NCBI GenBank assembly: GCA_016212845.1
Contig: JACRDR010000179.1
Coordinates: forward strand, 1-9,325
Length of the DNA stretch: 9,325 nt
Reading direction: 5' to 3'
Source of the DNA: Elusimicrobiota bacterium
Lineage (GTDB): Bacteria > Elusimicrobiota > Elusimicrobia > UBA1565 > JACRDR01
Positions 6,387 through 9,325 of the stretch are shown here, piece by piece. A program made the position numbers and the translations under genes. Under the pieces are notes generated by a model. That model saw only the letters and a list, made by a program, of their open reading frames with translations, ran no database searches and was not told where the DNA came from. Numbering within the stretch: position 1 is the first letter of the stretch; each line of letters starts with the position of its first letter.

Positions 6387-8712
6387 ACTTGCCCTTCGCT
6401 TTCGCCTTCGGGCCCTTCCCGTTCTTCTGGAGAACGCGGAGGGCGGCCTTCTTCGCCTTCTCTTCGGCCGCTTCGCGCTTCTCCAGCTCGGCCTGGTAGT
6501 CCTTGTCGTTCTTCATGCGCTCGATGAGCGCGGTGACGGACGTGGACTTGGCCATGAGCTCCTCCGGGGTGTAGAACCGGGGCAACTCGCGGGTCATATA
6601 GTGGTAGACGACCTTCACGCGGGGGTTCGGCTTGTCGTTTAGGTACCAGATGCCGGTGGCCTCGTCCTGCACCGCGTAGCCCTCGAGGGCGCCGCGGGCG
6701 ACGATGTTGACCTCGACCGACTCGTGGTAGGTCTTCGACAGGACTTCGTTGCCGGTGCGGTAGACGTGGGTGACGAGGTACTCGCCGTGCTCGTCCTCGC
6801 GGACTTCCACGCGGTCCGGGTCGACGCCGACGACGTAGCGGCGGCGCGTGTGCCGGTCGGTGTAGTCAAGCTGCACGGCGTTGCCGCCGTCGCGGGCGAG
6901 GTTGACCATGCGGGAGACGACCTTTTCGCTGATGTTGAGCGGATAGTCGCGGAAGTTGTGGCGGTAGTAGTTGCGGACCCAGGCCACGGCGGAGTCGAGC
7001 CCCTGCTTCTTGGCGCGGTTCCACGCCGGGTTGTAGCGGATCGCCTGGAGCTCGGCCGGCAGGCGCACGCCCTGCTGTTCGGGCCAGTTCCACATCTGCG
7101 TCAGGCGCATCACGGCCGCCTCGGGCGTCGCGTCCTCGTACTGGCCCTGGCGGATGCTGTGATAGATCCGGCCCATGAAGTCCTTCAAGATGATCGCGCG
7201 GTAAAAGGCGACGACCCGGTACATTCCGGTCTGCTTGCCCTTCTTGCTGTTCGGGGTGAAGCCGCCGGAGGAGCTGCGGCCCCACTTCTCCTGGCGGGCG
7301 ACCCAGGCCACGTAGTCCTTCAGCTCGGAGCGGCTGACGTACACCTTATCGAGCGCGTTCTTGCCGAGCACGGCGTCGAGGATGCCGAGGACGCCGGCGG
7401 CGTCCTGCGCGCCCTGGATCGAGAAGCCTTCGCCGCGGAGCACGTCCTGGTCGAGCGTGCGCAGGAAGCTCGGGGCCTTCGCCGGGTTGGCGACGACCAG
7501 CACCTGCTCGCTTCTAAGCCCGCCCGCCGGCTCCTTGGCCGGATCGAGGTGGGGGAAGACGGAGTAGAGCGCGTTGAAGATGCGCGCGGTGTTGAGCTTG
7601 AGGGCGGTCGACTGCGTGTAGTAGTAGCTCTTGCCCGAGGCGTCCGTGATCGTCTCGATCTTGTACAGCAGTCCCGCGTCTTTCAGCGCGCGGTTGAAGG
7701 TGGACGTCCACTTCTTCGCGTCGACGCCGGCGGGGAGCTCCGCGCCGTAGATGTACGCCTTCTCGACGGAGGGCTCGCCGAACTCCTTGAGGTCGCCGGA
7801 GACGCCGAGCTTCTTCTTCACGGTCTCGCCGATGGTGCGGAACTTCTCGACGGAGTTCTGCGGCAGGCCCGGAAGGTCCTCGAGCAGGGGCTTGGGGTTC
7901 TCGGCTCGGGAGTTCTTCGCGGTGACGCGGGCGCCGTTGTAGCTGACGACGATGAGGGGGTTGGTGGTGCGGGACTTCATGCGCGCGGTGAGGACGGACT
8001 CGGCCGAGTTCTCGCCCTTCTCGGGGCGGGCGGTGATGAACACGACGTGGATGCCCTGGTCGAGCATCTTCTCCATGTTCGCGACGACCTGGTCGGGCGC
8101 GGGGCCGTCGAAGGTGTCGAGGATCAGCGCGGTGCGGGTCTGTCCGTTGTTGAGGTGGTCGTCTCCGCCGCCGTTGTTGTTCCCGTCGTTGGAGCCGCCG
8201 TTGCCGCCGCCGTTGAAGACACCGCCGCCGTCGAGCCCATCGGTGCCGCCGACGTCGTGGGAGAGCTTGAGCGTGCCGTCGAACGCGGTCGCGTTCGCGC
8301 CCTCGATGGAGCCGGCCGGGGCGTCTTTCTGGGAGGCCGCGTTTTGGATCGCCTGGGCGGGCGCGAGCGCCGCCGACGCGGCGACTTCCGCCTGCGCGCC
8401 GATCGTGAGCTTGGAGGCCGCGATCGGAGCCGCGCCGGCGTTGGCGCCGACCGCGATCGTCCGCCGCGTCATCGGCGAGGGGAGGAAGAGCCGCTGCGTG
8501 ACCGCCGTTCCGCTGAGCTGGAGCGTCGGCGTCATGAGCGCGGCCGCCGTCTGGGGCCCGGAAACGAAAATCCCGCCGAGGGCGGCGGGATTCGGGGCGA
8601 CGGCGACGGGGGCGCTCGTCTGCGCGGGCGCCCCGCGCGTAACGAGCTGCGCGTGGGCGCTAAGGCCCATACACGAAATTACGAGAGTCAGGAAAACGCG
8701 GGCTAGCTTCAT
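6385..8712 (-). CDS. Exported paralogue of the HAD/PD-(D/E)XK protein with degenerate active sites
   Basis: This 775-aa protein starts at ATG 8712, chosen because GGGAG lies five bases upstream and a Sec signal peptide follows at once (MKLARVFLTL to LSAHA, cleavage after residue 21). The 18-codon longer frame would bury that signal. Order: Ala/Val-rich region 23-140; AFDGT at 143-147; Gly/Asn/Asp-rich spacer 155-190; HAD-like region about 193-455 (LDTFDG at 198-203, FITARP with Thr227, SYNGA at 257-261); RecB-like domain about 497-672 (FMGRIYH at 512-518, Glu596 in ISEKVV, YVVGVDPDRVEV with Asp631 and Asp633); Lys/Ala tail 763-775. Catalytic residues look lost: the nuclease D-x-K is Val650-Tyr651-Arg652 in HVYRTG, the second HAD Asp is displaced (D199-T-F-D202), and the late HAD Asp position reads ANPAK. 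It shares spaced identities with the 931-aa neighbour, so it is probably a duplicated, non-catalytic partner. Its function is unknown. It is the first gene of the operon. Confidence 0.82.
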   Translation of the reverse strand: MKLARVFLTLVISCMGLSAHAQLVTRGAPAQTSAPVAVAPNPAALGGIFVSGPQTAAALMTPTLQLSGTAVTQRLFLPSPMTRRTIAVGANAGAAPIAASKLTIGAQAEVAASAALAPAQAIQNAASQKDAPAGSIEGANATAFDGTLKLSHDVGGTDGLDGGGVFNGGGNGGSNDGNNNGGGDDHLNNGQTRTALILDTFDGPAPDQVVANMEKMLDQGIHVVFITARPEKGENSAESVLTARMKSRTTNPLIVVSYNGARVTAKNSRAENPKPLLEDLPGLPQNSVEKFRTIGETVKKKLGVSGDLKEFGEPSVEKAYIYGAELPAGVDAKKWTSTFNRALKDAGLLYKIETITDASGKSYYYTQSTALKLNTARIFNALYSVFPHLDPAKEPAGGLRSEQVLVVANPAKAPSFLRTLDQDVLRGEGFSIQGAQDAAGVLGILDAVLGKNALDKVYVSRSELKDYVAWVARQEKWGRSSSGGFTPNSKKGKQTGMYRVVAFYRAIILKDFMGRIYHSIRQGQYEDATPEAAVMRLTQMWNWPEQQGVRLPAELQAIRYNPAWNRAKKQGLDSAVAWVRNYYRHNFRDYPLNISEKVVSRMVNLARDGGNAVQLDYTDRHTRRRYVVGVDPDRVEVREDEHGEYLVTHVYRTGNEVLSKTYHESVEVNIVARGALEGYAVQDEATGIWYLNDKPNPRVKVVYHYMTRELPRFYTPEELMAKSTSVTALIERMKNDKDYQAELEKREAAEEKAKKAALRVLQKNGKGPKAKAKGK
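8143..8250 (-). repeat. Gly/Asn/Asp-rich low-complexity coding segment
   Basis: Residues 155-190 of the 775-aa protein are almost only Gly, Asn and Asp, with runs such as GGGVFNGGGNGGSND. They come from short GGN and AAC codon iterations. This looks like a flexible spacer between the N-terminal Ala-rich part and the HAD-like domain. Segments like this tend to vary in length between relatives by slippage. Confidence 0.75.
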
Positions 8713-8717
8713 GGAAT

Positions 8718-8722
8718 CTCCC
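8718..8722 (-). promoter_or_regulatory. Shine-Dalgarno deciding the start of the first operon gene
   Basis: GGGAG on the minus strand lies five bases from ATG 8712-8710. The alternative in-frame ATG at 8766-8764 has no comparable site and would put 18 polar residues ahead of the signal peptide. Confidence 0.65.
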
Positions 8723-8761
8723 AAGCCAAGATTCATTACTTTCCGCGACAATTGCGGGAAA

Positions 8762-8767
8762 ATCATA
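8762..8767 (-). promoter_or_regulatory. Possible -10 box (TATGAT) of the three-gene operon
   Basis: On the minus strand TATGAT differs from TATAAT by one base and lies about 50 bases before the ATG at 8712. No good TTGACA-like -35 is seen 16-18 bases upstream. An imperfect inverted repeat (TTCCGC / GCGGGAA, 8741-8760) immediately downstream could be an operator or a 5' leader stem. This is a tentative call from sequence pattern alone. Confidence 0.3.
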
Positions 8768-8770
8768 TCA

Positions 8771-8854
8771 CAGGCCCCAAAATGGGCTATGGGTCCTTGG
8801 GGTCAAGGAGCCGGAGAAAGGGTCCCAGCCGGTCCCGGGTAGGGGGACCTGGGA
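8771..8854. other. Intergenic cluster of small inverted repeats
   Basis: The 185-base gap between the divergent operon and thioesterase genes holds two local stems. CCTTG-GGGT-CAAGG (8795-8808) is perfect. TCCCAG..GGTCCC paired with GGGACCTGGGA (8823-8854) is imperfect, with extra bases in the left arm. No T run follows on either strand, so these are not convincing terminators. They could be operator or leader structures between divergent promoters, or chance in GC-rich DNA. Confidence 0.35.
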
Positions 8855-8897
8855 TGTGGGTGCGACGGCGGCGCGACATTTTTGCTAGTTTCTCGTC

Positions 8898-9325
8898 GTG
8901 ACGAAGCTAAAACCGACGCCCGTACGAGCCGCGCGCACCGAGCTCTCCGATTTGATGGGTCCTCCCGACGCGAACAACAACGGCACCGTATTCGGCGGCC
9001 GCATCCTGCAGATGGTCGACAAGGCGGCCGGCGTGTGCGCGATGCGCCACGCGGGCAATCCCGTCGTGACCGTCGCGATGGACCGCGTCGAGTTCCTCGT
9101 GCCGATCTACTTGGGCGAGCTCGTCACGGTGGAGGCGCAGGTCAATTTCGTGGGCCGATCGTCGATGGAGGTCGGCGTCGAGGTGTACGCCGAGAACCTC
9201 GACCAAGGCACGCGGCGCCATACGAACTCCTGCCTGGCCACGATGGTCGCGCTCGACAAGAAGGGGAAGCCGAGGGAAGTTCCGGGGCTTGCCGTCGAGA
9301 CGCCGGAAGAAAAGGAACGCTGGAC
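8898..9325 (+). CDS. Acyl-CoA thioesterase, hotdog fold (5' part, cut by window end)
   Basis: 142 codons are visible and the frame is still open at the right edge. The sequence follows the hexameric/YciA-type acyl-CoA thioesterase pattern closely: NNNGTVFGGRILQMVD at 26-41 (with the conserved Gly-Gly and Asp41), VVTVAMDRVEF with the Phe-x-x-Pro-Ile strand, GELVTVEAQVNFVGRSSMEVGVEVYAEN in the central sheet, and a late CLATMVALDKKGKP strand followed by VPGL and EEKERW. These enzymes hydrolyse acyl-CoA to free fatty acid and CoA in the cytoplasm. The start is GTG at 8898, eight codons before VRAARTELSDLM. No Shine-Dalgarno is visible, so an internal start such as the ATG at codon 20 cannot be fully excluded, but it would remove family-like N-terminal residues. 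The gene is divergent from the operon and has no clear functional link to it. Confidence 0.92.
   Translation, partial: MTKLKPTPVRAARTELSDLMGPPDANNNGTVFGGRILQMVDKAAGVCAMRHAGNPVVTVAMDRVEFLVPIYLGELVTVEAQVNFVGRSSMEVGVEVYAENLDQGTRRHTNSCLATMVALDKKGKPREVPGLAVETPEEKERW

Noticed and set aside
4455..6527. 690-codon open frame on the plus strand opposite the nuclease gene
   Set aside because: It is antisense to a protein with clear domains and signal peptide, and its translation is Arg/Gly/Ala/Val-rich with no recognisable motif. Long antisense frames are expected in GC-rich coding DNA.
6724..8706. 660-codon open frame on the plus strand opposite the first operon gene
   Set aside because: Same reason: mirror of codon structure on the other strand, biased composition, no domain, no good ribosome-binding site.
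8713..8766. Longer N-terminus of the first operon gene, starting at 8766
   Set aside because: The extra 18 residues precede a textbook signal peptide and lack a Shine-Dalgarno, whereas ATG 8712 has GGGAG at the right distance.
8823..8854. Stem in the intergenic region as an intrinsic terminator
   Set aside because: No T run on either strand, and no gene ends toward it, since both neighbours start here.
8907..9221. 104-codon minus-strand frame at the right edge
   Set aside because: It is antisense to the clearly recognisable acyl-CoA thioesterase.
1..9325. CRISPR arrays, tRNA or rRNA genes
   Set aside because: I saw no regularly spaced repeats and no cloverleaf or rRNA-like conserved stretches. 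The Cas4-like resemblance of the nuclease domain is superfamily-level only, and no Cas genes are present.

Overview
The window is GC-rich bacterial DNA with tightly packed genes. No rRNA, tRNA or phylogenetic marker gene is present, so the organism cannot be named with certainty. The two large exported proteins have long Ala/Val/Gly-rich N-termini followed by an [S/A]FDG[S/T] motif. I associate that style loosely with Elusimicrobiota-type genomes. This is a weak impression, not a demonstrated assignment.

Layout, left to right. (1) Bases 3-203, plus strand: the C-terminal end of an unidentified protein. (2) Bases 201-243: a near-perfect 43-bp palindrome whose two ends supply the stop codons of the two convergent genes flanking it. 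(3) Bases 241-2703, minus strand: an 820-aa protein with two ATP-grasp ligase halves, the first like L-amino-acid ligases and the second like D-Ala-D-Ala ligase. It has its own TATAAT promoter so close to the ATG that the mRNA should be nearly leaderless. (4) Bases 2728-2763: a strong intrinsic terminator. (5) Bases 2779-8712, minus strand: a three-gene operon. Its first two genes are separated by 10 bases and the last two overlap by 4 bases. In transcription order it encodes a 775-aa exported protein with a degenerate HAD-like domain and a degenerate PD-(D/E)XK domain, a 931-aa exported paralogue in which both sets of key residues look intact, and a 267-aa exported SIMPL (DUF541) protein. (6) Bases 8713-8897: a divergent intergenic region with several small inverted repeats. 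(7) Bases 8898-9325, plus strand: the start of a hotdog-fold acyl-CoA thioesterase, cut by the window end.

The most unusual content is the operon at 2779-8712. It pairs an apparently active RecB-like nuclease fused to a HAD-like domain with a paralogue that has lost the catalytic residues. Both carry Sec-type signal peptides and Lys-rich C-terminal tails, and both are made together with a SIMPL protein. Nuclease/pseudonuclease pairing in the cell envelope, possibly for processing extracellular or periplasmic DNA, is an inference from sequence alone. The ATP-grasp protein and the thioesterase are separate transcription units with no evident functional link to the operon.
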